Shown here: positions 43,739 to 52,167 of the stretch, piece after piece
Layout: every line of letters begins with the position of its first letter
Numbering within the stretch: position 1 is the first letter of the stretch
NCBI GenBank assembly: GCA_964389525.1
Contig: CAYMEX010000017.1
Location: forward strand, 1 to 62,763
Length of the DNA stretch: 62,763 nt
From: JAFLTL01 sp964389525
Lineage (GTDB): Bacteria > Bacteroidota > Bacteroidia > Bacteroidales > Muribaculaceae
Reading direction: 5' to 3'
Translations under genes and position numbers: made by a program
Notes under the pieces: generated by a model
What the model saw: only the letters and a program-made list of their open reading frames with translations
The model's database searches: none
Told to the model about the DNA's origin: nothing

Positions 43739-44899
43739 ATGGAAAAAGGGTACGGAAGATTGTATTTTGTATTTCTGATGTTGTTTCTGGGGCTGATGTC
43801 GGCTTTTGGTCCGTTTATCACCGACCTGTATCTGCCGTCGCTTCCTGCGATGTCAGAGATTTTCCATGCTTCGGCGTCGGCCGTACAGAGCGGCATATCC
43901 ATGGCATTGGCAGGCCTGGCGCTTGGGCAGGTGTTTTTCGGCCCGTTGAGCGACCGTTATGGCCGTCGCCCGGTTATGGCCGTGTCGCTTACTCTGTTTT
44001 CGGTTGCTACTGTCGCTGCGGTCTTCAGTCATTCGATCGGTATATTCAATGTCATGAGGTTTTTTCAGGGGCTCGGCGGTGCCGGATGTATAGTACTGTC
44101 AAGATCGGTGGCTACCGACTGCTATACGGGGCGTGATCTCGTCAAGATAATGACTCTGATCGGTGCGATAAACGGTGTGGCTCCTGTCACAGCTCCTGTG
44201 ATCGGAGGTTTTGTATCGGAGAGCCACGGGTGGCAGGGTGTATTCTGGACTCTGTTTGCTATAGGTGCAGTACTGCTTCTGATGACAGTGCTGTTCAGGG
44301 AGTCTTTGCCTTCCGAAAACAGGTTCAAGGGAAATTTTTTAAGCCTTTTCGGCCAGTTCGGCGTAATGCTGCGCGACAAGGTGTTCATGCGCTATGTGCT
44401 CCTTTACGCATTGTCGATGGCACTTCTTTTCAGCTATATATCTTCAGCATCATTTATCGTGCAGGATAAATATGGCTATGGTGAGCTTGCGTTTGCCGTG
44501 ATATTCGGGATAAATGCGTTCGGCACATTGATAGGCAGTGTCGTGGCATTGAAGTTTCCGACGCTTGAGGCTGCTACATTCACGGGAGCCGTATTGCTTA
44601 CAGTGGCTTCGGTAGGGCTTGTGTTCAATGCTTTCGTGATGGCCAACTTCTGGGTCTATGAGTCGTGTACGTGGCTTGCCATTACCGGCTGCGGCTTTGT
44701 CTTCCCGTCGGCCACGACGCTGGCTATGAATGCGGGGCGCAGGGCTATAGGCGCGTCATCGGCAATTGTCGGTGCGTCGGGATTTGTTGCCGGTGGCATT
44801 GTTTCACCCCTGACCGGCGCAGGAGACATGCTCCTGACGTCGGCGTTCATTATGCTGGGGTGCGGTGTCCTGTCGTGGATCTTCTCACGCAGGCTGTAG
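43739..44899 (+). CDS. MFS transporter of the Bcr/CflA drug-resistance type
   Basis: The protein is 386 residues from ATG 43739 (the frame extends to 43697, inside the terminator). Twelve hydrophobic spans are visible. TM1 ends with FITDLYLPSLPAM, the conserved Bcr/CflA loop; loop 2-3 has GPLSDRYGRRPVM, the MFS motif A; TM4 has the ARSVATD-like SRSVATDCYTGRDLVKIMTLIGAINGVAPVTAPVIGG. Family members export bicyclomycin, sulfonamides or cysteine; the substrate here is not known. It is convergent with trpA (5 bases apart), with no terminator between them. Confidence 0.9.
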   Translation: MEKGYGRLYFVFLMLFLGLMSAFGPFITDLYLPSLPAMSEIFHASASAVQSGISMALAGLALGQVFFGPLSDRYGRRPVMAVSLTLFSVATVAAVFSHSIGIFNVMRFFQGLGGAGCIVLSRSVATDCYTGRDLVKIMTLIGAINGVAPVTAPVIGGFVSESHGWQGVFWTLFAIGAVLLLMTVLFRESLPSENRFKGNFLSLFGQFGVMLRDKVFMRYVLLYALSMALLFSYISSASFIVQDKYGYGELAFAVIFGINAFGTLIGSVVALKFPTLEAATFTGAVLLTVASVGLVFNAFVMANFWVYESCTWLAITGCGFVFPSATTLAMNAGRRAIGASSAIVGASGFVAGGIVSPLTGAGDMLLTSAFIMLGCGVLSWIFSRRL

Positions 44900-44904
44900 T
44901 CGGC

Positions 44905-45684
44905 TCATTTTCCAATCGACGAAAGCAGCATGTCGACTGCCTTGGCCGGATCGCCGTCGGCTTTGTCGAGGCATTTGATGAAGTGCGATCCGATTATTGC
45001 GCCTGAGGCATGTTTCTGCGCCTGCCCGAATGTGGCGGGATTTGATATGCCGAATCCGATGAGTCGGTCATGTCGTAGGTTCATGCTGTTGATGCGGCTG
45101 AAATAGTCGAGTTGAGCCTCGTTGTAGCTCTCACGTGCGCCGGTGGTGGAGGCGGCCGATACCATGTAGATGAAGCCGTCGCAATGCTCGTCGATCAGGC
45201 GTATGCGCTCGGGTGAGGTCTCGGGCGTAATGAGCATTATCACCGGCATGTCGTGTTTTATGCTGAGCTGCTTGAAATCGGCGAGATAATCGTCGAACGG
45301 AAGGTCGGGTATTATCAGGCCGTCGACACCTGCGTTGTGTGCGTCCTGAAAAAACGCCTCAATGCCGTAGTGCATTATCGGATTAAGATATCCCATGAGT
45401 ATGAACGGCATGTCGCTTACTTTCTCACGGGCTTCTTTCACCTGGCCGAGCAGACGGTGAAGCGTCATGCCGTTGGAAAGTGCGCGTGAGCTGCTTGCCT
45501 GTATGACAGGACCGTCGGCCATAGGGTCGGAGAACGGTATGCCGATCTCGACCATGTCGACTCCGCGTGCGGCAAGAGCCTCGATGACAGGTACAGTGCT
45601 GTCGGCCTGAGGATATCCGGCAGTGAAGAAGACTGAAAGGATGTCGTTATGCTTTTTCCCAAAAAGGGCGGTCAATCGGTTCAT
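44905..45684 (-). CDS. trpA: Tryptophan synthase alpha subunit
   Basis: The protein is 259 residues from ATG 45684 (MNRLTALFGKK); a longer frame to 45759 is inside trpF. FFTAGYP, GVDMVEIGIPFSDPMADGPVIQ with catalytic Glu/Asp positions, and GFIYMVSAASTTGAR are diagnostic. It cleaves indole-3-glycerol phosphate and passes indole to TrpB. It overlaps the end of trpF by 38 bases and is the last gene of the operon. Confidence 0.97.
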   Translation of the reverse strand: MNRLTALFGKKHNDILSVFFTAGYPQADSTVPVIEALAARGVDMVEIGIPFSDPMADGPVIQASSSRALSNGMTLHRLLGQVKEAREKVSDMPFILMGYLNPIMHYGIEAFFQDAHNAGVDGLIIPDLPFDDYLADFKQLSIKHDMPVIMLITPETSPERIRLIDEHCDGFIYMVSAASTTGARESYNEAQLDYFSRINSMNLRHDRLIGFGISNPATFGQAQKHASGAIIGSHFIKCLDKADGDPAKAVDMLLSSIGK

Positions 45685-46366
45685 TTTCGTTGAGTTTGCG
45701 TAGTTGCAGAATAAAGTTGGAAAGTTTTGCCACGTCCTTGTGTCCGGGCGATGTCTCAAAGCGGCTGTTCAGATCGATTCCGGCGAGGCCGGGGCGCATG
45801 GCTTCCTTGACAGTCTCGATGTCGTCGGGGCCTATGCCGCCGCTGAGCATGTAGGGGATGCCGAGAGTGTAGCCGTCGAGTAGCGACCAGTCGAATTTGC
45901 ATCCGTTGCCGCCGGGTGCGTCGCCCGATGTGTCGAAAATGAGCATGTCGACGCAGCCCCGATATGGTGCGAGAAGTGAGAAAAACGACCGGTCGGCTCC
46001 GGCTGGAACCTTTATCGCCTTGATGACGGCAAAACCACGGTCGCGCAGCTCGCTACAGAATTGTGGAGTCTCCTCGCCGTGGAGCTGTATGACGCGTATG
46101 CCGTATTGTGAAGCCGTATCTGTTATCTCGCCGATTGCGGCGTTGACGAATACACCTACCGGCCTCACGTAGGGCGGGAGCGTCCTAATAGCCTCGGGAG
46201 CGAGACCTATGGCGTTGCGTGGCGACGGTTTATAGAAGATGAAGCCCATGAGCATCGGCGTCAGGCATGACACTCGGCTTATGTTGTCGGGATCTTGCAT
46301 CCCGCATATTTTTATCATCATGTCGGCATGACGTGGTGCCGACGTGATTTCAGACGGTTGTTTCAT
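45647..46366 (-). CDS. trpF: Phosphoribosylanthranilate isomerase
   Basis: The protein is 239 residues if ATG 46366 is used (17-bp overlap with trpC); ATG 46321 (MMIKICGMQ) would give a more typical N-terminus of 224 residues. KICGM, VGVFVNAAI, IQLHGEE and LSGGIGPDD are the family signature. Amadori-type isomerisation of phosphoribosylanthranilate. It is part of the contiguous trp operon. Confidence 0.94.
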   Translation of the reverse strand: MKQPSEITSAPRHADMMIKICGMQDPDNISRVSCLTPMLMGFIFYKPSPRNAIGLAPEAIRTLPPYVRPVGVFVNAAIGEITDTASQYGIRVIQLHGEETPQFCSELRDRGFAVIKAIKVPAGADRSFFSLLAPYRGCVDMLIFDTSGDAPGGNGCKFDWSLLDGYTLGIPYMLSGGIGPDDIETVKEAMRPGLAGIDLNSRFETSPGHKDVAKLSNFILQLRKLNENEPIDRPFWEKA

Positions 46367-47141
46367 GTATGAATTTCTTTAGGGTTTCACCGGGACTGTC
46401 AGTCGACATGAATGCCTCTCCGATGAGAAATCCGGTGAATCCTGCATCGCGTAGCCGGCGCAGATCGCCGGGGGTCTTTATGCCGCTCTCTGCTACCAGC
46501 AGAGTCTCTGACGGAAGCCTGGAGGCAAGGTCGAGCGAATGGTTTATGTCGGTGTGAAATGACGACAGATTGCGGTTGTTGACTCCAAGCATGTCGGGAG
46601 CAAACGTGATTTTGTCGAGCTCGCTGAAATCGTGTATCTCAACGAGAGCTTCCATGCCGAGAGCGTGTGCGAGGCTGTTGTAGCGTGTCATCTCGTCGCT
46701 TGTGAGTATTGCGGCGATAAGCAGTATCGCGCTTGCTCCAAGCAGGCGTGCCTCGTAGATCTGCGCGGGGGCGACAATGAAATCCTTGCGCAGAAGCGGA
46801 ATGCCGTCAGAGATGGTGTGTGCGACAGCCAGATCGGCAGTCGAGCCGCCGAAAAAGCGTGTGTCGGTGAGTACAGAGCAGACGGCAGCTCCGTTTTTCA
46901 CGTATGCGGGTATCACCTCCGTAACATCGGCCATAGGGGAGATCTCTCCTTTTGACGGCGAACGGCGCTTGAACTCCGCTATGATGCCGCCCGGGGTTGT
47001 GCGCAGACTTGACGACATGGAGAATACCGGCGGCAACTGGGGAGAGTCGGCCATGACTTTCAGAAGCCGTGTTTCATCGGGGTACAGCGCTTTCACTTCA
47101 GCACGCTTGTTACGGGCTATTTCACTCAGTATGTCGTTCAT
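46350..47141 (-). CDS. trpC: Indole-3-glycerol phosphate synthase
   Basis: The protein is 263 residues from ATG 47141 (MNDILSEIARNKRAEV), overlapping the trpD stop by 4 bases. The frame stays open to 47852, but that part is an Arg-rich shadow of trpD and not protein. IIAEFKRRSPSKGEI, PLLRKDFIVAPAQIYEAR, GVNNRNL and VAESGI are conserved catalytic segments. TrpC and TrpF are separate here, unlike the fused E. coli protein. Confidence 0.97.
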   Translation of the reverse strand: MNDILSEIARNKRAEVKALYPDETRLLKVMADSPQLPPVFSMSSSLRTTPGGIIAEFKRRSPSKGEISPMADVTEVIPAYVKNGAAVCSVLTDTRFFGGSTADLAVAHTISDGIPLLRKDFIVAPAQIYEARLLGASAILLIAAILTSDEMTRYNSLAHALGMEALVEIHDFSELDKITFAPDMLGVNNRNLSSFHTDINHSLDLASRLPSETLLVAESGIKTPGDLRRLRDAGFTGFLIGEAFMSTDSPGETLKKFIHETTV

Positions 47142-48133
47142 CGGTTGATTTCGCAGAATTTGTTGAACACTTTGCGTGCCGCTCCCGAGTGTATCGACTC
47201 GTAGGCCATGGCGCGTGCCTCGTCGACCGTGAGGCCCGGGTCGAGTGTGGTGAGCGCGAACGCGCTGTTGGCGATCACACAGTTCTCTTGTGCCGGCGTG
47301 GCTTTGCCGTCGAGCACGGCGTCGAATATAGCAGCTGCGTCGGCCACTGTCTCGCCTCCCCATAACGCTTCCTGGGGCGCGGTGCTCCAGCCGAGTTCTT
47401 CGGGAGTGTATATGCGCTCTCCGGCAGGGCCTGAGACTTTGAACGGTGCTGTCAGCGATATTTCGTCGTATCCGTCGAGCGAGTGGACGACGGTGCATGC
47501 GATGCCTTCGTTCTGAGCTATATAGCTGTAGAGACGCATGAGCTTGAGGTTGTAGACTCCAAGCAGCTGATGACGCGGCTGCACAGGATTGACCAGCGGG
47601 CCGAGCATGTTGAAGAATGTGCGTACGGCAAGCGACTTTCTCACTGCGGCCACGCTTTTGAGCGCGGGGCTGAAGAATGGCGCGTGGAGATAGCATACGC
47701 CGCTCTCGTCGAGCGAACGCGACAGCAGATCGATATCTGATGAGAACTTCACTCCGTGATACTCGAGCACATTGGATGCACCTGAGACTGAGCTTGCGCC
47801 GTAGTTGCCGTGCTTCACGACCTTGCGTCCTGCTCCGGCCACAACAAAGCATGAGGCGGTGGATATGTTGAATGTGTTTTTCCCGTCGCCGCCGGTGCCT
47901 ACAATGTCAATGGCATCGACATTGCCGAAATCGACGGGAAGCCGACGGTCGAGAATTGCATCGCGGAATCCGGTGAGCTCGTCGGTGGTGATGCTGCGCA
48001 TGAGAAAGACGGTCATGAAGGCAGCAAGCTGGCAATCGTTGTAGCGTCCGTCGGCTATGCTGTGCATCACGTCGCGGGCTTCGGCACGTGAGAGGTTGCC
48101 GTGCTCAAACATGCGGTAAAGAAGGTTTTTCAT
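47138..48133 (-). CDS. trpD: Anthranilate phosphoribosyltransferase
   Basis: The protein is 331 residues from ATG 48133 (MKNLLYRMFEHGNLS), starting 4 bases after trpG. DIVGTGGDGKNTFNIST and VKHGNYGASSVSGASNVLE are the phosphoribosyl-diphosphate and anthranilate sites (GNYGASS in place of GNRAVSS is usual for this clade). FFNMLGPLVNP is conserved. It transfers phosphoribose to anthranilate. Confidence 0.97.
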   Translation of the reverse strand: MKNLLYRMFEHGNLSRAEARDVMHSIADGRYNDCQLAAFMTVFLMRSITTDELTGFRDAILDRRLPVDFGNVDAIDIVGTGGDGKNTFNISTASCFVVAGAGRKVVKHGNYGASSVSGASNVLEYHGVKFSSDIDLLSRSLDESGVCYLHAPFFSPALKSVAAVRKSLAVRTFFNMLGPLVNPVQPRHQLLGVYNLKLMRLYSYIAQNEGIACTVVHSLDGYDEISLTAPFKVSGPAGERIYTPEELGWSTAPQEALWGGETVADAAAIFDAVLDGKATPAQENCVIANSAFALTTLDPGLTVDEARAMAYESIHSGAARKVFNKFCEINR

Positions 48134-48137
48134 TGTT

Positions 48138-48707
48138 TCAGTGTCTGAGCCAGTTTTCAATGATTTTTATTCCCATGGGGGTGAGTACGCTTTCGGGGTG
48201 GAACTGCACGCCATGTATGTCGAGCCATCTGTGGCGCATCGCCATGATCATGCCTGAGGCATCGACGGCCGTGATTTCAAGGCGGTCTGACGGAAAACCG
48301 TCGCGGTCGACAACCCATGAGTGATACCGTCCGACCTCAATTTCGTCGGGGAGTCCGTCGAAAAGGTAGTCGTTGCGGTCGGTGATGATTGCCGGTGTGG
48401 CTATGCCGTGAAACACGTCCGACAGATTGTGCAGCCGTGCGCCGAAGTGCTGTCCGATTGCCTGATGGCCGAGGCATACACCAAGTATCGGTTTCTTCTC
48501 AGCGTAGCGTTCAAGCATGGGCATAAGCAGTCCGGCTTCTTCTGGTATGCCCGGGCCTGGAGAGATTATGATCTTGTCGTATGCGTCGATCTCGTCAAGC
48601 GTGATCGCGTCGTTGCGGCGAACGTCGGGGCTGACTCCAAGCTGGCGCAGGGCGTGCACGATGTTGTAGGTGAAGGAGTCGTAGTTGTCAAAAACAAGTA
48701 TTTTCAT
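48138..48707 (-). CDS. trpG: Anthranilate synthase component II (glutamine amidotransferase)
   Basis: The protein is 189 residues. DNYDSFTYN, SPGPGIPEE, GVCLGHQAIG with the nucleophilic Cys, and HGVQFHPESVLTP with the catalytic His and Glu are intact. It supplies ammonia from glutamine to TrpE. It lies 12 bases after trpE. Confidence 0.97.
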   Translation of the reverse strand: MKILVFDNYDSFTYNIVHALRQLGVSPDVRRNDAITLDEIDAYDKIIISPGPGIPEEAGLLMPMLERYAEKKPILGVCLGHQAIGQHFGARLHNLSDVFHGIATPAIITDRNDYLFDGLPDEIEVGRYHSWVVDRDGFPSDRLEITAVDASGMIMAMRHRWLDIHGVQFHPESVLTPMGIKIIENWLRH

Positions 48708-48719
48708 ATCGGTCGGGAG

Positions 48720-50111
48720 TCAGGAGTTGAAACGTGAAGCCATCTGCACGGCACCGCGCAGTGCGCCGAGTTTGTTGTTGGTTTCCTGCAGTTCGGTCGC
48801 GGGCGAGGAGTGTGCGACTATGCCGGCTCCTGCCTGCGAGTATAGCCGGTGTCCTGTGCTGATGAATGTGCGTATGGTGATCGCCTGGTTGATAGATCCG
48901 TCAAACCCAAGGTGCCCGATACATCCGCCGTAGATCTTGCGTGAATGCGGCTCAAGCCGGTCTATGATCTGCATGGCTCTCACTTTGGGGGCTCCGCTGA
49001 GTGTGCCGGCCGGGAATGTCGATGCAAACAGCGAGAATATGTCGGCATTGTCGGGGAGATCGGCTCTTACGCGCGAAACCATGTGTATGACATGTGAATA
49101 GAACTGTATCTGGCGCATGAACTCAATGCTGACATTACCGCCCGATCGGCTCAGGTCGTTGCGTGCGAGATCAACGAGCATGATGTGTTCGGCGTTCTCT
49201 TTCTCGTCATTGAGCAATGCCTCGGCAAGCTCGCGGTCGCGCGAGTCGTCGCCTGTGCGGCGGAATGTGCCGGCTATCGGGTCGATATAGGCTTTGCCGT
49301 CTTTGACTCTGAGATGGGTCTCGGGCGATGACCCGAACACGCGGAACGAGGCGAAATCGAAGTAGAAGAGATAGGGCGACGGATTGATCGAGCGCAATGC
49401 GCGATAGACGTTGAAGTCATCGCCTCTGAAGCCTTGTGAGAAGCGCCGCGACGGTACGATCTGAAAGACGTCGCCGCGTTTGCAGTGTGCCACGCATTTC
49501 TCGACGATCTTAATGAAGCCGTCGTCGGTGAGTGTGGAGGTGACATCGTCGTCGGGGTAAAAGCCGTAGAGAGGCATGTTGTTGTTCTTCAACACGCTTA
49601 TAAGCTGCTGTGTCTCTGATTGTGCTCCGTCGGGTATATTCTCTATAATGGTCATTTCGTTGCGGAAGTGGTTGACCTGTATGATGAAACGATAGAATAT
49701 ATAGAGAATGTCGGGAATATGGGAAAACTCCGGGGCCGGGTGACTCACCGGCACAGTCGGCTCGAAGTAGCGCACGGCATCATAGGCAGTGTAGCCGAGA
49801 AGTCCGTTGTTGAGACCGTCGACGGCAAGTCCGCCGAATCCGGCCACATAGTCGCGCAGCGAGCCTACAACGGTGTCGGGCGTGGCTTTTGTGCGGGTGA
49901 CGCGTCCGTCGGGCGAGGTCTGTTCGATCACTCCGTCGAGCACCATGAAGTGTGCGATCGGCTCCACACCGATGATCGACATCGAGTTGTGTGTGGTGTG
50001 GTAGTCGGAACTCTCGAGCAGTGCCGACTGAGGGTATATGTCGCGTATCTTCAGATAGATGCCTACCGGCGTCTCGAGATCGGCAGGCAACAGGGTCGTT
50101 ATTGTTTTCAT
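48720..50111 (-). CDS. trpE: Anthranilate synthase component I
   Basis: The protein is 463 residues. IVPSRRFSQGF, SSPETHLRV, DPIAGTFRRTGD, EHIMLVDLARNDL and FPAGTLSGAPKVRAM are the chorismate-binding-enzyme signatures. The N-terminal feedback site reads LLESSDYHTTHNSMSIIG, compatible with Trp binding. It overlaps trpB by 4 bases. It makes anthranilate from chorismate. Confidence 0.97.
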   Translation of the reverse strand: MKTITTLLPADLETPVGIYLKIRDIYPQSALLESSDYHTTHNSMSIIGVEPIAHFMVLDGVIEQTSPDGRVTRTKATPDTVVGSLRDYVAGFGGLAVDGLNNGLLGYTAYDAVRYFEPTVPVSHPAPEFSHIPDILYIFYRFIIQVNHFRNEMTIIENIPDGAQSETQQLISVLKNNNMPLYGFYPDDDVTSTLTDDGFIKIVEKCVAHCKRGDVFQIVPSRRFSQGFRGDDFNVYRALRSINPSPYLFYFDFASFRVFGSSPETHLRVKDGKAYIDPIAGTFRRTGDDSRDRELAEALLNDEKENAEHIMLVDLARNDLSRSGGNVSIEFMRQIQFYSHVIHMVSRVRADLPDNADIFSLFASTFPAGTLSGAPKVRAMQIIDRLEPHSRKIYGGCIGHLGFDGSINQAITIRTFISTGHRLYSQAGAGIVAHSSPATELQETNNKLGALRGAVQMASRFNS

Positions 50112-51304
50112 TCTACCAGATATTTTATGTAGGTGGCAAGATCTTTGTCGCCGCGTCCCGAGAGGTTTACAACGACAATATCGTCTTTTTTGAATTTGAT
50201 TTTCTCGAGGCCGGCCAGAGCATGCGATGACTCAAGTGCCGGGATGATGCCTTCGTGGCGGGTCAGAAAAGCGGCGGCTGCGAGTGCCTCGCTGTCGGTG
50301 GCGGCAAGCACTTTTGTGCGTCCTGTCTGTGCGAGATATGCGTGTAGCGGTCCTACGCCCGGATAATCGAGTCCGGCAGAGATTGAGTAAGGCTCGATGA
50401 TCTGCCCGTCGTCGGTCTGTAAGAGCATCGTGCGCGATCCGTGCAATATGCCCGGCGTCCCGGTCAGTATTGAAGCGGCTGTCTGGTCGGTGTCTGTGCC
50501 GAGTCCGGCTGCCTCGACCGCCACGAGTCTCACTTCGGGGTTGTCGATGAAATGGTAGAATGCTCCTGCGGCGTTGCTGCCTCCTCCGATGCACGCTATC
50601 ACGTAGTCGGGATTCTCACGTCCCTCTTTTTCCATAAGCTGGGCTTTGATCTCGCGGCTTATGACCGACTGGAAGTAGGCGACAATTTCGGGGTAGGGGT
50701 GTGGTCCGACGGTGCTTCCGATGACGTAGAATGTGTCGGTAGGATTGCAGCACCAGTCGCGTATGGCTTCGTTTGTAGCATCTTTAAGAGTCTTGTTGCC
50801 TGAGTGCACTGGACGGACCTCAGCTCCGAGCATGCGCATGCGCTGCACGTTGGGTTGCTGGCGCTCTACGTCGGCGGCTCCCATGTAGACGACACATGGC
50901 ATGCCGAGGAGTGCGGCTACGGTGGCGGTTGCCACTCCGTGCTGTCCGGCCCCGGTCTCAGCTACAAGACGCGTCTTTCCCATGCGTTTTGCGAGCAGAG
51001 CCGATCCGATGGCGTTGTTGATTTTGTGTGCGCCTGTGTGGTTGAGATCCTCGCGTTTCAGATAGATGTTCGCGCCATAGTGACGTGAAAGGGCTTTGGC
51101 CTTATAGAGTGGCGACGGGCGTCCGACATAATCGGCCAGCAGTGCATCGACCTCATTCTGAAAAGAGGGATCTTCAATAGCTTCGGCGAATGCCTCCTTG
51201 AGATTGCGGATGTTGCTGTATAGAATTTCGGGAATGTATGCTCCTCCAAACTGTCCGTAGAATCCTTTTTCGTCGACCGGAAGAATTGTAGTCTTATGTT
51301 TCAT
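50108..51304 (-). CDS. trpB: Tryptophan synthase beta subunit
   Basis: The protein is 398 residues. GRPSPLYKAKAL, LKREDLNHTGAHKINNA with the PLP Lys, ETGAGQHGVA, CIGGGSNAAG and LSGRGDKD are typical of TrpB1. The gene is first in the operon, directly after the attenuator terminator, whose T-run ends 7 bases before the start codon. It condenses indole with serine. Confidence 0.98.
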   Translation of the reverse strand: MKHKTTILPVDEKGFYGQFGGAYIPEILYSNIRNLKEAFAEAIEDPSFQNEVDALLADYVGRPSPLYKAKALSRHYGANIYLKREDLNHTGAHKINNAIGSALLAKRMGKTRLVAETGAGQHGVATATVAALLGMPCVVYMGAADVERQQPNVQRMRMLGAEVRPVHSGNKTLKDATNEAIRDWCCNPTDTFYVIGSTVGPHPYPEIVAYFQSVISREIKAQLMEKEGRENPDYVIACIGGGSNAAGAFYHFIDNPEVRLVAVEAAGLGTDTDQTAASILTGTPGILHGSRTMLLQTDDGQIIEPYSISAGLDYPGVGPLHAYLAQTGRTKVLAATDSEALAAAAFLTRHEGIIPALESSHALAGLEKIKFKKDDIVVVNLSGRGDKDLATYIKYLVE

Positions 51305-51311
51305 TTTTTTA

Positions 51312-51362
51312 CAAAAAGAAAACCATCGATGATCAGTATTTAAACCGGATCCATCGATGGTT
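51312..51362 (-). terminator. Attenuator terminator hairpin of the trp leader
   Basis: An 11-bp perfect stem (aaccatcgatg at 51321-51331 with catcgatggtt at 51352-51362), extended by gatc/gatc with one bulge, is followed on the minus strand by TTCTTTTTG. It lies between the leader peptide and trpB and can be replaced by an alternative pairing with 51411-51432. Confidence 0.85.
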
Positions 51363-51432
51363 GAATTATTTTGAGTCTGTTGTTATCTCATGCAGAATCG
51401 TGCGCACATGTCAACGCCATCGGGAGGGATCC
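51347..51432 (-). promoter_or_regulatory. trp antiterminator pairing (leader segments 2 and 3)
   Basis: Segment 2 (51411-51432, the last seven codons and stop of the leader peptide) and segment 3 (51347-51364, the promoter-proximal arm of the terminator plus four bases) can pair as GGATCC, CGATGG and TTGA blocks (16 bp) with two small internal gaps. Forming it removes the terminator. A competing leader hairpin within 51421-51437 (cggaagg against cctcccg, one mismatch) would sequester part of segment 2. Confidence 0.8.
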
Positions 51433-51482
51433 TTCCGACGCCACCAATAAAAATTGCTGTTTAAATTTAATATGGCAGACAT
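51411..51482 (-). CDS. trpL: trp operon leader peptide, 23 residues
   Basis: ATG at 51482 to TGA at 51411, 24 codons. Residues 11-14 are Phe-Tyr-Trp-Trp and residue 22 is a third Trp, so 3 of 23 codons are TGG (13% against roughly 1% in ordinary proteins). The tandem Trp codons are at 51441-51446, 8 bases before antiterminator segment 2, and the stop codon is the end of segment 2. This is the geometry of the classical E. coli trpL: a ribosome stalled at Trp codons leaves the 2:3 pairing free, while one reaching the stop covers segment 2 and lets the terminator form. The peptide is too short to be found by ordinary gene callers. Confidence 0.88.
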   Translation of the reverse strand: MSAILNLNSNFYWWRRKDPSRWR

Positions 51483-51514
51483 GGGTTTGCTGTTGATTTT
51501 CTATTTACGGCGAT

Positions 51515-51562
51515 AAAAATATAGCCTTTTATAATTCCATGCAAATTTTGGGCTATATTTTT
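51515..51562 (-). terminator. Terminator of the GlmM-M20-DUF4923 operon
   Basis: aaaaatatagcc / ggctatattttt form a 12-bp stem around 24 nt, with T-rich sequence after it on the minus strand. The stem begins in the last codons of the DUF4923-like gene, whose TAG stop is within it. Confidence 0.65.
51516..51545 (-). promoter_or_regulatory. Candidate trp operon promoter
   Basis: On the minus strand TTTG (51542-51545) is 18 bases before TATATTTT (51516-51523), one base off TAnnTTTG. The start site would fall near 51509, giving a leader of about 27 nt before trpL. It lies inside the hairpin that terminates the upstream gene, so it is only tentative. Confidence 0.4.
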
Positions 51563-52167
51563 TTCAACACAAATCCGGCGGTGAGTCCGTCGTAGGAGTT
51601 GAGCATCGCAGAGGCCGTCTTCATCGATGAGTTGCCGGTGAGCGATGCCATTGTGTTGATAAGTGTGATGAGTTTCGATATGTCGAATGTCACTTTTATC
51701 TGTCCGAGAGCGGTTTTGGAGATGTATGCCTCGAGCGATCCGGTGTTGATTTTCCCCATGGCCTTGAAGCTGAAGACAAACTCGCCTGCATTCTCACGCT
51801 CTGTGACTGTGCCTGAAAAGGAGATTTTCTTGACGGCCATCTTGAAGTTGCCGACCGAGTCGACATCGAGTGTCATGTTGTCGAGGCCGACTTTGCTGTA
51901 GTAGGGGCGCAGCTTGTCGACAACTGTTGTCGATGCAACCGACCCTCCGGCTTTCTTGAGCATATTCTCGCTCTTGAATTCGACAGCAGGTTCGACATAT
52001 GCCCACTGCCCCTCTATGTCGGCGATTGTGACTTTGCCTGATCCGAGCACGTTGTTGGCTACGGTGCCGAGTTTTGAGAATATGTCGGATAATGACTGTG
52101 CCGATGCAGTGAATGGCATCACGCTGAGAATGCCTATTATAGCAAAAACAAATGCTGATTTCTTCAT
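51553..52167 (-). CDS. DUF4923-like secreted protein
   Basis: The protein is 204 residues with a signal peptide (FAIIGILSVMPFTASAQ). Sequence features match the DUF4923 type found in Bacteroidales: an N-terminal SLSDIFSKLGTVANNVLGSGKVTIADIEGQW, a VASTTVVDKLRPYYSKVGL segment, then beta strands (NFKMAVKKISFSGTVTERE) and a C-terminal amphipathic helix. The function is unknown. It overlaps the M20 gene by 4 bases (ATGA). Confidence 0.75.
   Translation of the reverse strand: MKKSAFVFAIIGILSVMPFTASAQSLSDIFSKLGTVANNVLGSGKVTIADIEGQWAYVEPAVEFKSENMLKKAGGSVASTTVVDKLRPYYSKVGLDNMTLDVDSVGNFKMAVKKISFSGTVTERENAGEFVFSFKAMGKINTGSLEAYISKTALGQIKVTFDISKLITLINTMASLTGNSSMKTASAMLNSYDGLTAGFVLKKI

Noticed and set aside
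47142..47852. N-terminal extension of the trpC frame
   Set aside because: It is Arg/Ser-rich, overlaps trpD completely, and the TrpC family begins at MNDILSEIARNK (47141).
51460..51476. ctgtttaaattta in the trp leader, sharing 12 nt with the terminal repeat of element 2
   Set aside because: There is no second end nearby and it lies inside the leader peptide codons; an AT-rich 12-mer can recur by chance.
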